Source: Candidatus Woesearchaeota archaeon (GTDB lineage: Archaea > Nanobdellota > Nanobdellia > Woesearchaeales > ARS49). From it: a stretch of 64,000 bases of DNA. The position numbers and the translations under genes are program-made. Location of the stretch: positions 120,149 to 184,148 of the forward strand of contig JAGVZE010000009.1 in the NCBI GenBank assembly GCA_018302815.1, given 5' to 3'. This document shows, piece after piece, positions 19,166-28,647 of this stretch; the stretch's first letter is position 1, and each line of letters begins with the position of its first letter. Under the pieces are notes generated by a model. The model saw only the letters and a program-made list of their open reading frames with translations. It made no database searches and was not told where the DNA came from.

Positions 19166-19176
19166 ATGAAATGAAC

Positions 19177-19509
19177 TCAACGCCGCTTAAAACTAATGCT
19201 CTTGAAGAACTTCAACATGAAATAGCTTCCACACCACAACAAAACCATGCCGATCAAAAACGAAACATCTTCCAACAAATTCAGATTCTCATCGTAAAAG
19301 ACAAAAACCCATTCGCCCAGAACATCAAACAACTTCCTTAAAACCAAAAACAGCACAGCCCAAGCAATAAACGCCCAGCCCTTCCTCAAATCTCCCTTGC
19401 CGCTCATTTCCTTCAAAGTAAGGAAAATGTACACCGTAGCTATTAAACCTGCGAGCAGCACGAAAGAATCAACAATAAGATACGCCGGGTCAGGATGTGG
19501 ATGAACCAT
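19177..19509 (-). CDS. Small integral membrane protein
   Basis: 110-aa ORF with three hydrophobic stretches. Confidence 0.7.
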   Translation of the reverse strand: MVHPHPDPAYLIVDSFVLLAGLIATVYIFLTLKEMSGKGDLRKGWAFIAWAVLFLVLRKLFDVLGEWVFVFYDENLNLLEDVSFLIGMVLLWCGSYFMLKFFKSISFKRR

Positions 19510-19567
19510 AACATGACAAATCCAAAAACGACTTATAAAGATTCACTATAACTCACGAGTGAAAAAT

Positions 19568-20248
19568 CTACTCCCATTTATCAATAAAAAGCTGTTCTTT
19601 TGGCTGGCCGAGTTTTAGAAGCTGAGCCTCGACTTCAGCAACCATCATAGGCGGACCGCAGACATAAACAGAAAAATCCTTTTTCCACACTTTTGGCAGA
19701 AGTGTTTGAACGCGCCCCTGTTTTCCTTGCCACGCAGGATACTTATGGTCCGCAGTGATTGTAGGGATAAGCTCTAAACCTTCGAGCGACTCAAATTCAT
19801 CGCGATAAATAAAATCAACAGGAGTCTTCATACTGTAAAGAAGAATCACGTTCGCACCGCTTTGAAGCGCATCGTGAATCATAGAACGAAAAGGAGCAAT
19901 GCCGGTTCCGCCCGCGATGAACAAATAAGTTTTAGACGGACGAAGCCAGAAATTACCATACGGACCGTCAACCCACACCTTCTCACCCACCTTCAAATCC
20001 TGCAAGTACGCGCTCAAACCCTTTCCTCGCGCTACGCACAACTCGAGGTGCTTTTCTTTGGGCTTTGAAGCTATTGAGAACGCCCGCCTTATCGGCTTAT
20101 TGTTCTCGCCCAAATAATCATCGCACCAAACCCCAACCCACTGCCCTGCACGAAAAGGAAACTTCTCAACACCAGCCCAAACCAAACGAACAAGCTTAAC
20201 TTTGGGAGAAACTTGGATTGACTCTGAGACAATTGATTGGAATTTCAT
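19568..20248 (-). CDS. FAD/NAD-binding oxidoreductase (ferredoxin reductase family)
   Basis: RRAFSIASKP, YLFIAGGTGIAPFRSMI, VYVCGPPMMV motifs. Confidence 0.88.
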   Translation of the reverse strand: MKFQSIVSESIQVSPKVKLVRLVWAGVEKFPFRAGQWVGVWCDDYLGENNKPIRRAFSIASKPKEKHLELCVARGKGLSAYLQDLKVGEKVWVDGPYGNFWLRPSKTYLFIAGGTGIAPFRSMIHDALQSGANVILLYSMKTPVDFIYRDEFESLEGLELIPTITADHKYPAWQGKQGRVQTLLPKVWKKDFSVYVCGPPMMVAEVEAQLLKLGQPKEQLFIDKWE

Positions 20249-20249
20249 A

Positions 20250-21386
20250 TTACCTGCAAGTCTTGCACTTATTTCTCACGCGCTCCTTAGCTATCGCAAG
20301 AGCGGCGTCTCTAGGCAGAAGATTCTCAGCCTTGGCTTTCGCTAGAACCTGCTCGGTGTTCTTTGTTATACGCTCCTCAACCATCTCGAACATCGTCTTC
20401 TCATTGCCGCCTATGTACTCCACATAGCTCGAGATGACTCCGCCGGCGTTCGCGACAAAATCAGGAACGATTAGAACGCCCTTCTTCGCAAGCTCTGCTT
20501 CGACATCCTCTTTCATCGGAATGTTGCTGCCCTCGACAATAAGCTTCGCTTTGATTTTAGGAACGTCCTCCATCTTAACCAAGTCAGGAATCGCGGCTGT
20601 GAAAAGAACATCCACTTCCTGATAAATAAGCTCCTTTGAAGGCAAGACTTTGCAGGCCGGATAAGCCGTGACTGTTCCTTTTTCCTTTTTAGTTTTGTAC
20701 AAAACATCATTCTTGATGCCTGATTGAAGAAAGCACGTTCCTTTGCTGTCAGACACCGCGACAAGCTTCGCTCCAACATCAGTCATAAACTTGCAAACAA
20801 ACTCGCCGACATTGCCATACCCTTCGACAGCGAAAGTGACCTTTTTGGGATCCTTGCCCATATGCTTCAAAGCGACAAGAGCAGAATGGAACACGCCAAA
20901 ACCAGTAGAACCAAGCTCGTGCGGAAGACCACCTAACTTTTTTGGCTTGCCAGTGCAAGCCTGATTGCTGCCATTCGCCTTCGCGAACACAGCCATATCG
21001 TGCTCGGCCATACTGATATCGGGACCTGCGACATAATACTTAGGAACAACGCCTTTTAGAAGTTTTGAAAATGCTGCAACCCACTCATCTTTTTGCTTTG
21101 GAGTGAGCTTTTTTGGATCGCCCATGATTCCTGACTTCGCGCCGCCAAAAGGAAGACCTGCCATCGCGTTCTTCCAAGTCATCGTCCTTGCCAAACGGAA
21201 AACTTCAGTCTTATCAACCGTCGGCGTGAACCTGATACCGCCCTTGCCCGGACCTAGCGCAGTATTATCGATAACAAGAACTCCACGCATACCAAGCTTT
21301 GGGTGATACACCTCAACAATTCGCTCAGGGCCAAAATCATCAAACATATCCATAAAATTCACCTCGTTGAATAGAATATTATTCAA
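20250..21386 (-). CDS. gdhA: Glu/Leu/Phe/Val dehydrogenase
   Basis: GPGKGGIRFTP, MTWKNAMAGLPFGGAKSGI, GYGNVG motifs. Confidence 0.92.
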   Translation of the reverse strand: MNNILFNEVNFMDMFDDFGPERIVEVYHPKLGMRGVLVIDNTALGPGKGGIRFTPTVDKTEVFRLARTMTWKNAMAGLPFGGAKSGIMGDPKKLTPKQKDEWVAAFSKLLKGVVPKYYVAGPDISMAEHDMAVFAKANGSNQACTGKPKKLGGLPHELGSTGFGVFHSALVALKHMGKDPKKVTFAVEGYGNVGEFVCKFMTDVGAKLVAVSDSKGTCFLQSGIKNDVLYKTKKEKGTVTAYPACKVLPSKELIYQEVDVLFTAAIPDLVKMEDVPKIKAKLIVEGSNIPMKEDVEAELAKKGVLIVPDFVANAGGVISSYVEYIGGNEKTMFEMVEERITKNTEQVLAKAKAENLLPRDAALAIAKERVRNKCKTCR

Positions 21387-21388
21387 TA

Positions 21389-21688
21389 CTATATGAGTTT
21401 TTCTCCTGTTTCATCATCATAAATATGAATGACTTGAACAGGGCAGACTTCAGCAGCCTCTTTATTTAACGCAAGCGCGTTCTTAAGCTCAGAAGTCATC
21501 TGGTTTTCCGCGAGAATAATGTACTGATTGCCGTTCTTATCAACCTTGAAACCAATCAAGTCAGCCTTACCATCCTCCTTCATCTCCCAAAACTCGGGGG
21601 CCACAGCCGCGCAAGCAGCCGCTCCAATGCAGTTCTTTCTATCAAAAACCACACGGTAGCGTTTTTCCTTCTTATGCGAATCAGCCAT
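21389..21688 (-). CDS. Single-cluster ferredoxin
   Basis: RKNCIGAAACAAVAPEFWEM...AAEVCPVQVI; second cluster Cys replaced (CIGAAAC), consistent with a 3Fe-4S/4Fe-4S single-cluster type. Confidence 0.85.
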   Translation of the reverse strand: MADSHKKEKRYRVVFDRKNCIGAAACAAVAPEFWEMKEDGKADLIGFKVDKNGNQYIILAENQMTSELKNALALNKEAAEVCPVQVIHIYDDETGEKLI

Positions 21689-21765
21689 AAGGCGAAAAAC
21701 AAGAACAGAGTCATATAAAGCTTTCTGCCGTCAAGTTTAAAAACAGCCGCCAGTCTGCGACAGAT

Positions 21766-22911
21766 ATGATAGAATTCGCAAAGCCATTCACGCCAATGGG
21801 GCTCAAATACTCAGCAGTGGACCTGAACGGACCTGTTGATGAGCAAACAAACGAAGACCTCAAAACAATAATCTCTGAAGCAGGCGCAAGCGTCGCTGTT
21901 GAAACAAAAGAAGACGGATACCGCTGCATCGCGCACGTGAATAAAGATGAAGTCACACTATTCACAAGGTCAGGCTCACGATACGATGAACGATGCTTTC
22001 CTGACATCGTAAAAACCCTCACAGAGATGAATCTTAGAAAAACCATACTCGACATGGAACTGCGCGGAATCGGCAACCGCTACGAAGGATTCAAAATCGT
22101 GCAGGAACGAGCAAACGGACTCATCGGAAGAACCGTCAAAGGCAAAACACTCGACAAACGAATCGCTCTCGCGCAAGAAAAACAGCTGCGCCTCGTCGCA
22201 TTCGACGTCGTGATGATATCAGGCAAGCCAATTGACGAACTGCCTCTTCTTCACAGAACAGACCTGCTAGATGACATCGTTGCCAAAGGCGGCAAAAACA
22301 TAACCCGCGCGGAACAGTACATCGTAAATACTCCTGAACAAATCATCGCATTCTACAAAAAAACAGACTCAAACGAAGGAGAAGGCATCGTCATCAAACA
22401 ACCGGGCCTTAGCTATCTTCCGGGCGATGACACACACTGGATAAAAGTCAAACGATTCGAAAGCTTAGACCTCACGATAGTAGGAATCTATCAAAACGAA
22501 CAAACCGAAAGCAGGCAGGCGCTAGTCGCGACATACGTTCCAACAGAAGAAAAATACCAGACAATCGGAACAGTCAACCTAGCAAGAAAAAATCCTGCAA
22601 CCGGAAACACGTTCGCGCAAGATGTTCATCGAAAACTACGAAAAAACATGCGAAGCGTCCCTCCAAAAAATGTCGATTACGGAAACTGCGCGCCAGATTC
22701 ATACGTAACACCAGAAAAATCAATAGTCCTCGAAATAGGCGCGATGGAAATACAACAAAGCAAAAATGACTACGCCTGCGGACACAACGGAAAAACAGCA
22801 TACTCACTCAGAATAGGACACGTTCGCTCAATAAGAGAGGACAAAGCGCCATGGCAGTCCACCAGCACCAGCAAAGTAGCAAAACTATATCTCGCAAAGA
22901 AGTTAAGCTGA
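21766..22911 (+). CDS. ATP-dependent DNA ligase (short form)
   Basis: VETKEDGYRCIAHV (KxDGxR active site), ELRGIGNRYEGF, EGIVIK, WIKVKR nucleotidyltransferase motifs. Confidence 0.85.
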   Translation: MIEFAKPFTPMGLKYSAVDLNGPVDEQTNEDLKTIISEAGASVAVETKEDGYRCIAHVNKDEVTLFTRSGSRYDERCFPDIVKTLTEMNLRKTILDMELRGIGNRYEGFKIVQERANGLIGRTVKGKTLDKRIALAQEKQLRLVAFDVVMISGKPIDELPLLHRTDLLDDIVAKGGKNITRAEQYIVNTPEQIIAFYKKTDSNEGEGIVIKQPGLSYLPGDDTHWIKVKRFESLDLTIVGIYQNEQTESRQALVATYVPTEEKYQTIGTVNLARKNPATGNTFAQDVHRKLRKNMRSVPPKNVDYGNCAPDSYVTPEKSIVLEIGAMEIQQSKNDYACGHNGKTAYSLRIGHVRSIREDKAPWQSTSTSKVAKLYLAKKLS

Positions 22912-23556
22912 GCGATACGAACAGAAAGCGCAATCCTTTGATGCTCGAGGTTTTGGGTTTTCAAGAACCGTGATAGCTTTCGCAAACAAATCAGGAACGC
23001 GTTTCGGATTAACTATCATCTTCACAACCTTGCGTTCAAATCGAACAAGACCGCCTGAACGTACAGCGCGAGGAATCCAAAAACATAAATACGCGTCATT
23101 TAGCATATCAAGCTCTTCTTCACCACCTAGAAAAGTATAGATCTCTAACTGACGCCGATATTTATCCACTGTATCCGCCTTCAAATCAAACCCTCTTGTC
23201 TTATGATCAAAAATCGCATGCTTTCCATTTGGGAACACCAAAAGATCATCGATTGCGCCCATGAGCGTATTTCCTTTACTATCAGTCCAGCGCATCCCAG
23301 TTCTATTGCTCCTCCACTTTCCAAGATTCTTGCCCATGTAAAGCTTCGCACCCAACTGGCTCACTTCTTCAGGAGTTTCACCCCTTTTTCTGCAGGAATC
23401 GTAATGCTTTTTCAAGAGCAAATCCATACCAGAAGGAAGCGAGGGAAATGGACCTTGAGGATGCTCGACTTTTTCAATAACTTTCTCATAAAAACACTTC
23501 TGACAATCCTCGTACAATTTGAGCGAATTCGAAGACAATGTGAAAGCCATAAACAC
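22903..23556 (-). CDS. PD-(D/E)XK nuclease superfamily protein
   Basis: LKLYEDCQKCFYEKV N-terminus, GAIDDLLVFPNGKHAIFDHKTRG (D...DxK) and C-terminal CAFCSYR. Confidence 0.75.
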   Translation of the reverse strand: MFMAFTLSSNSLKLYEDCQKCFYEKVIEKVEHPQGPFPSLPSGMDLLLKKHYDSCRKRGETPEEVSQLGAKLYMGKNLGKWRSNRTGMRWTDSKGNTLMGAIDDLLVFPNGKHAIFDHKTRGFDLKADTVDKYRRQLEIYTFLGGEEELDMLNDAYLCFWIPRAVRSGGLVRFERKVVKMIVNPKRVPDLFAKAITVLENPKPRASKDCAFCSYRSA

Positions 23557-23582
23557 CCTCGCAGATTGGCACTATATAAAAC

Positions 23583-24005
23583 TTATTCAGAACCAAGCAG
23601 TTCATCCATATCGAGTATAGGATGACGCTCATCGAAACATTCATCCAAACCATGCCAGTGAGATATACGAATTTCACCCATCTGCCAGCAGTAGAACGCG
23701 TCCTTGCCGTTTATCTCGCAGGGAAAATCAACTATTCCATCCTCAAGGTCGCGCAAAAAAGCGCCCATCAAAGCAATATCCTCGAGTGCCTTGTAAAACT
23801 GATAATAATAACGATGGAACTCCTTGTTCACGCCAAGTTCAGGAGTCATGAAATAATGAAAACCATCATCAGTATTAATCTCGACAGACGCGTCGTGCAA
23901 TTCTACAAGGCAGGCAATGCGCCCCTGCAATCGTTGAGCGCGCTTGACAAGACGGGCAATCTTTGGAATGAGTTTTTCCGCTTTTTCAAGCGTGAACAAT
24001 CTCAT
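23583..24005 (-). CDS. DUF2203-like protein
   Basis: FTLEKAEKLIP...LVELHDASVEINTDDGFHYF...INGKDAFYCWQMGEIRISHWH. Confidence 0.75.
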   Translation of the reverse strand: MRLFTLEKAEKLIPKIARLVKRAQRLQGRIACLVELHDASVEINTDDGFHYFMTPELGVNKEFHRYYYQFYKALEDIALMGAFLRDLEDGIVDFPCEINGKDAFYCWQMGEIRISHWHGLDECFDERHPILDMDELLGSE

Positions 24006-25483
24006 TTCAAATTCTCCAACGCATTGATAAGAAGCCTTACGCCAAAACCGGTCGCTCCGCGCCTGATATATTCGCCGTCATAATCAAGCCAAGAAACACC
24101 CGCGATATCAATATGAGCCCACGCAGTCTTCTCAACGAACGCGGCAAGAAACGCGCCGGCAGTTATAGCGCCAGCCTCTTTTCTGATAATTCCAAGATTA
24201 CGAACGTCAGCTATGTCTGATTTGACCTGCTCATGATATTCCCTGAAAAACGGCAGCTGCCAAAGCTTCTCACCTGTCGATTTGCCCGATAAAAGCAAAC
24301 TATCTATCAAACTCTGGTCAGTTCCCATAACTCCCGCGCACGGGCTTCCAAGCGCGACAGAAACCGCTCCGGTAAGAGTTGCAAGATCAACCATCAAATC
24401 AGGCTTGAACGTTTTTTCAGTATAAGCAAGCGCGTCGGCAAGAATCACTCTTCCTTCCGCATCAGTATTCGCAATCTCAATTGTCTTACCGCTAAAAGTC
24501 TTCACAACATCACCCTGCTTGTAAGCATCCATGCCCGGCATATTCTCTGTCGCGGCGAAAACACCCACTAAATTCACGCCAAGCTTTAGCTGAGAAGCCG
24601 CCTTCAACGCCGCTATGACTACCGCAGCGCCAGTCATATCATGCTTCATAGTCATCATACCATCATCAGTTTTGATGTTAAGACCGCCGCTATCGAACGT
24701 AATGCCTTTGCCAACCAAAGCGACCTTCTTCTTGCCACCGCCATTATACTCCATCACAACCAATCTTGGTTCGTGGACACTGCCCCGATTAACCGCAAGA
24801 AGCGCGGTAAGACCAATCTTTTCTATAGACTTTTTATCGTGAACAACGACTTTGATTCCGAGCCGCTCTAGCTCTTTTGCGACATCAGCTAATTCTTTAG
24901 GATGCAAACTGCTCGCAGGCTCATTCGCCAAATCACGCACAAGATTTGCGCAATCAGCAAGAATCATCCCCTTTTTCACACTATTCGCGACACCGTCACC
25001 TACAAGAGTAACTTTTCTTAGAACTTTTATTTTATCTCTATCAACAGTTCTATACTTTATGAACTGATACGATGCGAGAACAGTACCTTCAGTCACAACC
25101 TGCGCGCGCTCATCCTTTGAAGACTTAGGAACATCCACCGTATGAAGAACAGTCGCGAATTCGGAAACGCCACACAAATCGCGCACAATCTTCGCGCTAA
25201 CACCCGCTGACCTTCTTAAAACATCAAGAGTCAAATCCTTTGATTCACCAAGACCGAAAAGCAAAACGCTCTTTGAAGGAAGCTTTCCTAAAGTCGAAAT
25301 AAGACGGAACTGACCGAACTCGCCCTCAAACTCCTTTGTCTTCAAAACGTGAGAGATTGAGCCATCGAGTTTTTTATCAACGCTTTCCAGAAAATTCGGA
25401 ACTGAAGAACCTTTGCACAAGCCAACAACGATAAGCTCTGACTTGAACGACTCCAAACTCTCATCAACAACACGGACATCCAT
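24002..25483 (-). CDS. pepA: Leucyl aminopeptidase (M17)
   Basis: LVGKGITFDSGGLNIK and NTDAEGRVILADAL signatures. Confidence 0.95.
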   Translation of the reverse strand: MDVRVVDESLESFKSELIVVGLCKGSSVPNFLESVDKKLDGSISHVLKTKEFEGEFGQFRLISTLGKLPSKSVLLFGLGESKDLTLDVLRRSAGVSAKIVRDLCGVSEFATVLHTVDVPKSSKDERAQVVTEGTVLASYQFIKYRTVDRDKIKVLRKVTLVGDGVANSVKKGMILADCANLVRDLANEPASSLHPKELADVAKELERLGIKVVVHDKKSIEKIGLTALLAVNRGSVHEPRLVVMEYNGGGKKKVALVGKGITFDSGGLNIKTDDGMMTMKHDMTGAAVVIAALKAASQLKLGVNLVGVFAATENMPGMDAYKQGDVVKTFSGKTIEIANTDAEGRVILADALAYTEKTFKPDLMVDLATLTGAVSVALGSPCAGVMGTDQSLIDSLLLSGKSTGEKLWQLPFFREYHEQVKSDIADVRNLGIIRKEAGAITAGAFLAAFVEKTAWAHIDIAGVSWLDYDGEYIRRGATGFGVRLLINALENLK

Positions 25484-25579
25484 CCAAAGAATAATGAATC
25501 AGTCATTTATATTCTTTTTGAAACTCTTCTTGAAAGCGGTTCAAATATTCCAATAAGTACAATTAACTTATGAGTAACA

Positions 25580-26410
25580 TCAAAACTTTTCCCACTTTCT
25601 CTTGAGCATCATCGCATCGCCCTCTATATTTGGCGATTCCGTTATCACAACGCCCTTGAGTTTGAACTCCTTCCAAGCTTTCAACATATCGCGCCAGTTC
25701 ATGTCAGACTCTTCAAAATTGAGATGATTTTTTTCGCCCTTTGGACCGTAATTTATACCACAGCACTGAATATGCATGTTATCTAACGCCTCTCTTCCGA
25801 GACCCTTCTCGACTTGGCTTAGAATGTCCCTGAACTCATCGAGCGTATTGTTGGTGCCGTTGTACCTTGCGTGTAAATGGCCAAAATCAATGCACGGAAG
25901 AACCTGCTCTACTTCCTGTGCGAGCTTTATTGTTTCATTTAAATCGCCCCACTGCGTTTCTTTGCCAGTAGTTTCAGGACGAATCCAAATATCGACACCT
26001 TCATCCTTTAAAATTTTGACAACTTCCTTAACGCCCTTGACAACCATCTCGTGAACCTGAGGCTTTGGCCTTCCAAGATAATAACCCATATGCCAAGTCA
26101 CACTGTATCCGCCGCACTCCCACACTCGCCTTGCTGCCAAAACCATACGATTGATAGAAGCGTGATACTTCGCGGGCTCAATCGCCGCAAGATTGACAAA
26201 ATATTGGCCATGACAAGTTAAGACAACGCCCAAGTCTTTCGCGAGCTTTTTGACTTGCGGAGCAAGCGTCTCGCTCACGTGAACGCTCTGCACGAACTCA
26301 AACTCCATCGCGTCAAGCCCCAGAGCTCTGACTTGTTTTATACCATTCATCGTATCGCGAGGCTGAGTCGACATAGGAATGCCCGGAGAGCCAAAAATAA
26401 GAGAGTTCAT
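25580..26410 (-). CDS. Xylose isomerase-like TIM barrel / endonuclease IV-like protein
   Basis: WIRPETTGKETQWGDLNE, CIDFGHLHAR, GVVITESPNIEGDAMMLKR. Confidence 0.82.
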   Translation of the reverse strand: MNSLIFGSPGIPMSTQPRDTMNGIKQVRALGLDAMEFEFVQSVHVSETLAPQVKKLAKDLGVVLTCHGQYFVNLAAIEPAKYHASINRMVLAARRVWECGGYSVTWHMGYYLGRPKPQVHEMVVKGVKEVVKILKDEGVDIWIRPETTGKETQWGDLNETIKLAQEVEQVLPCIDFGHLHARYNGTNNTLDEFRDILSQVEKGLGREALDNMHIQCCGINYGPKGEKNHLNFEESDMNWRDMLKAWKEFKLKGVVITESPNIEGDAMMLKRKWEKF

Positions 26411-26466
26411 AAGTAAAAGTGAAAAGACTAAGAATAAAAATGTATCTCAATGCAGAATGAATGAAA

Positions 26467-27129
26467 TCAGTCAGTGCAGATGGTAATTGTAGACGCGCTA
26501 AAAATTGTTATAGACCTATTGATAGACCAACTCGTGCCTGAACTATAATATATCTCAAAAAATTCGCCGCCTCCCGCATTTAGCAAGGTGATGGCGCTTG
26601 GACCGGTAGTCCCGCCCCTATTAAGCGCGCGAGTTGAAACAGTATCACGCTCGATACCGGATGCTAAAAAAATCTGATTATTGCCCGTGTAAAAATCGAA
26701 CATTGCAGTAGCCGTACCTATAGAATACGCCTCAACGTAAACCCTGCAATGACCAAAACTGCAACCAGTAGGCGCGGTAAAACCAACAGTACCAGTACCC
26801 TGAGCAATAGTAGTATTGGTACACTTACTGCCAGTCCCGCCACCGAGATCATCCGTCTCGCATCCAACTGCTCCTGCGGAATTAACGCTTGAAATAGACG
26901 AACCCGCGCCACAAGTACCAGTCACCCTCGACTGAATAGATGTCGTATCAGTATCAGCTGCAACGAGACTTCCATCCACCACACTCGAACTATTAACAGT
27001 AAGCTCCTGCGCGCTGTGCCCAAGAACTGCAGGATTCGTTCCTCCAAACGCGTTCACCAAACCAATACTCACAATGATAACTAATACTGAAGAAATCGAA
27101 TACGCGTGCTGCCTTGTGATTCGAATCAA
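26467..27129 (-). CDS. Secreted surface protein, 'FGGxxPxVLGHSA' family, paralog A
   Basis: Signal-like N-terminus then VNAFGGTNPAVLGHSAQELTVNSSSVVDGS...RVTGTCGAGSSISSVNSAGAVGC. Confidence 0.75.
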   Translation of the reverse strand: MIRITRQHAYSISSVLVIIVSIGLVNAFGGTNPAVLGHSAQELTVNSSSVVDGSLVAADTDTTSIQSRVTGTCGAGSSISSVNSAGAVGCETDDLGGGTGSKCTNTTIAQGTGTVGFTAPTGCSFGHCRVYVEAYSIGTATAMFDFYTGNNQIFLASGIERDTVSTRALNRGGTTGPSAITLLNAGGGEFFEIYYSSGTSWSINRSITIFSASTITICTD

Positions 27130-27228
27130 TATTTGACATTACCTCTTATTGTTAATTAAGAAACAAACCCTCTTTAAAAATGTTATCCTCTTCACACACG
27201 GGCAGAAATGCCAAACGAATCAACCCCC

Positions 27229-27942
27229 TCAACACTGTTTTAAATCATTAAAAACAACAGGCTCAACCCTATTCGTAACTAAACCAACATCGACGCCACG
27301 CAGACTAATGTGCCGCACTGCCATCAAACTAAGATATTTCGGATGACCAACACTCGCAGGCACCAAAAATGAAACAGCACGAGTCTCATTAAAAACAACA
27401 GGCCCATCCAAAACAAAACCATCCGTAAAATTATGTGGAACTGTCTTACTTCCCGAAAGCGCATCGCCAACAAGAATCGCATCAACATTCTCCAACGGCA
27501 AAACATCAACGTTTCGAACCTTAAGCCGCATCCAAAACTCATCCTTGCGCTTCTCGTAACACGCCGCCTGCGTGCGCGTCACATTCAAAAACACAGGAGG
27601 CACCACCAAATCCTCCGCGTACAACGTCCTCGCCCGACACTGAGACTCCTCACACCACGTGAGCACAAACTCAGGACTCAACCGACAAGACGCGTTCGTT
27701 AAATCACACGTTTTCGCCTTCATTTCCGCCTGCTTGAAAAATGCCGCATTCACAGGCAAATTCTCACACGGCCGCTCACAAGAAAACTTCGCAGCCCCAC
27801 AATCAACGTCGCGTACGCAATAAGACGGCTCAGCGATACAGCGATGACCAGAACTATCATTTACAGAGACTGCACCCTGCGGGCACGCAGTGCACGCTGA
27901 AAGAAACAAAAGAAAACACCAAACGACTATTGAACGGAACAT
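27229..27942 (-). CDS. Putative lipoprotein
   Basis: MFRSIVVWCFLLFLSACTAC signal and lipobox, Cys-rich. Confidence 0.7.
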   Translation of the reverse strand: MFRSIVVWCFLLFLSACTACPQGAVSVNDSSGHRCIAEPSYCVRDVDCGAAKFSCERPCENLPVNAAFFKQAEMKAKTCDLTNASCRLSPEFVLTWCEESQCRARTLYAEDLVVPPVFLNVTRTQAACYEKRKDEFWMRLKVRNVDVLPLENVDAILVGDALSGSKTVPHNFTDGFVLDGPVVFNETRAVSFLVPASVGHPKYLSLMAVRHISLRGVDVGLVTNRVEPVVFNDLKQC

Positions 27943-27980
27943 AGAACAAGGAAAAATACCAGTCCTATTTAATCATTACA

Positions 27981-28625
27981 TTAAACACACGTGCAGCCGC
28001 CAGTGCCGTTAACAGCAGTTGAACAGGTACCAACCTCTCCAAAGGTAGACATTGTTCCTGAACTTTTACATAAAGCTTGACCAGCAACGCCTCCAGCACC
28101 GCCAGATTTTATCATAATATCACCTACCGCAGCAATACGTACGAACATAGCAGTAGCTGGATTACTCCATAAACCAGCACCGCCTAGTTCTAAGTCACCA
28201 GTGCCGCCTTGGGTACTGATAAGCGGGCTACCGCTACTTATACTAGCCCAACCGATGCCATCATTGTTGGCCGCAAAAACAAGATTGCCACCGCCAACCG
28301 AAAAAGTGACGTCACCAGTTATTGTTGCATCAGATATGCCACAATTACCATCAGCACTGCATGCGTTCGCATTGCTCGCAGTAATGCCAGACAACGTGCT
28401 CTCATCAATATCAGAACCGGTCAAACTATTATCCAAAACATGAGTACTAGTGATATTATTATCAGCAATACTAGAACCGTTCACCAGCAGCTCCCGAGCA
28501 CTGTGCCCAAGCACAGTAGGATCAGTACCGCCGAATGCGACAACAAGAACGCTCGCGAAAACAAGCGATAGAGCAAACAAGAATGTGTATAACTGCCGTT
28601 TAGTGAAGTTAATCGTTACGTTCAT
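27981..28625 (-). CDS. Secreted surface protein, 'FGGxxPxVLGHSA' family, paralog B
   Basis: VVAFGGTDPTVLGHSARELLVNGSSIADNN shared with paralogs A and C. Confidence 0.75.
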   Translation of the reverse strand: MNVTINFTKRQLYTFLFALSLVFASVLVVAFGGTDPTVLGHSARELLVNGSSIADNNITSTHVLDNSLTGSDIDESTLSGITASNANACSADGNCGISDATITGDVTFSVGGGNLVFAANNDGIGWASISSGSPLISTQGGTGDLELGGAGLWSNPATAMFVRIAAVGDIMIKSGGAGGVAGQALCKSSGTMSTFGEVGTCSTAVNGTGGCTCV

Positions 28626-28647
28626 TTTTTACCTCTTTTAAGTGTTC

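Noticed and set aside
27433-27702. Plus-strand Arg-rich ORF
   Set aside because: Antisense to the lipoprotein gene 27229..27942; composition typical of a shadow ORF.
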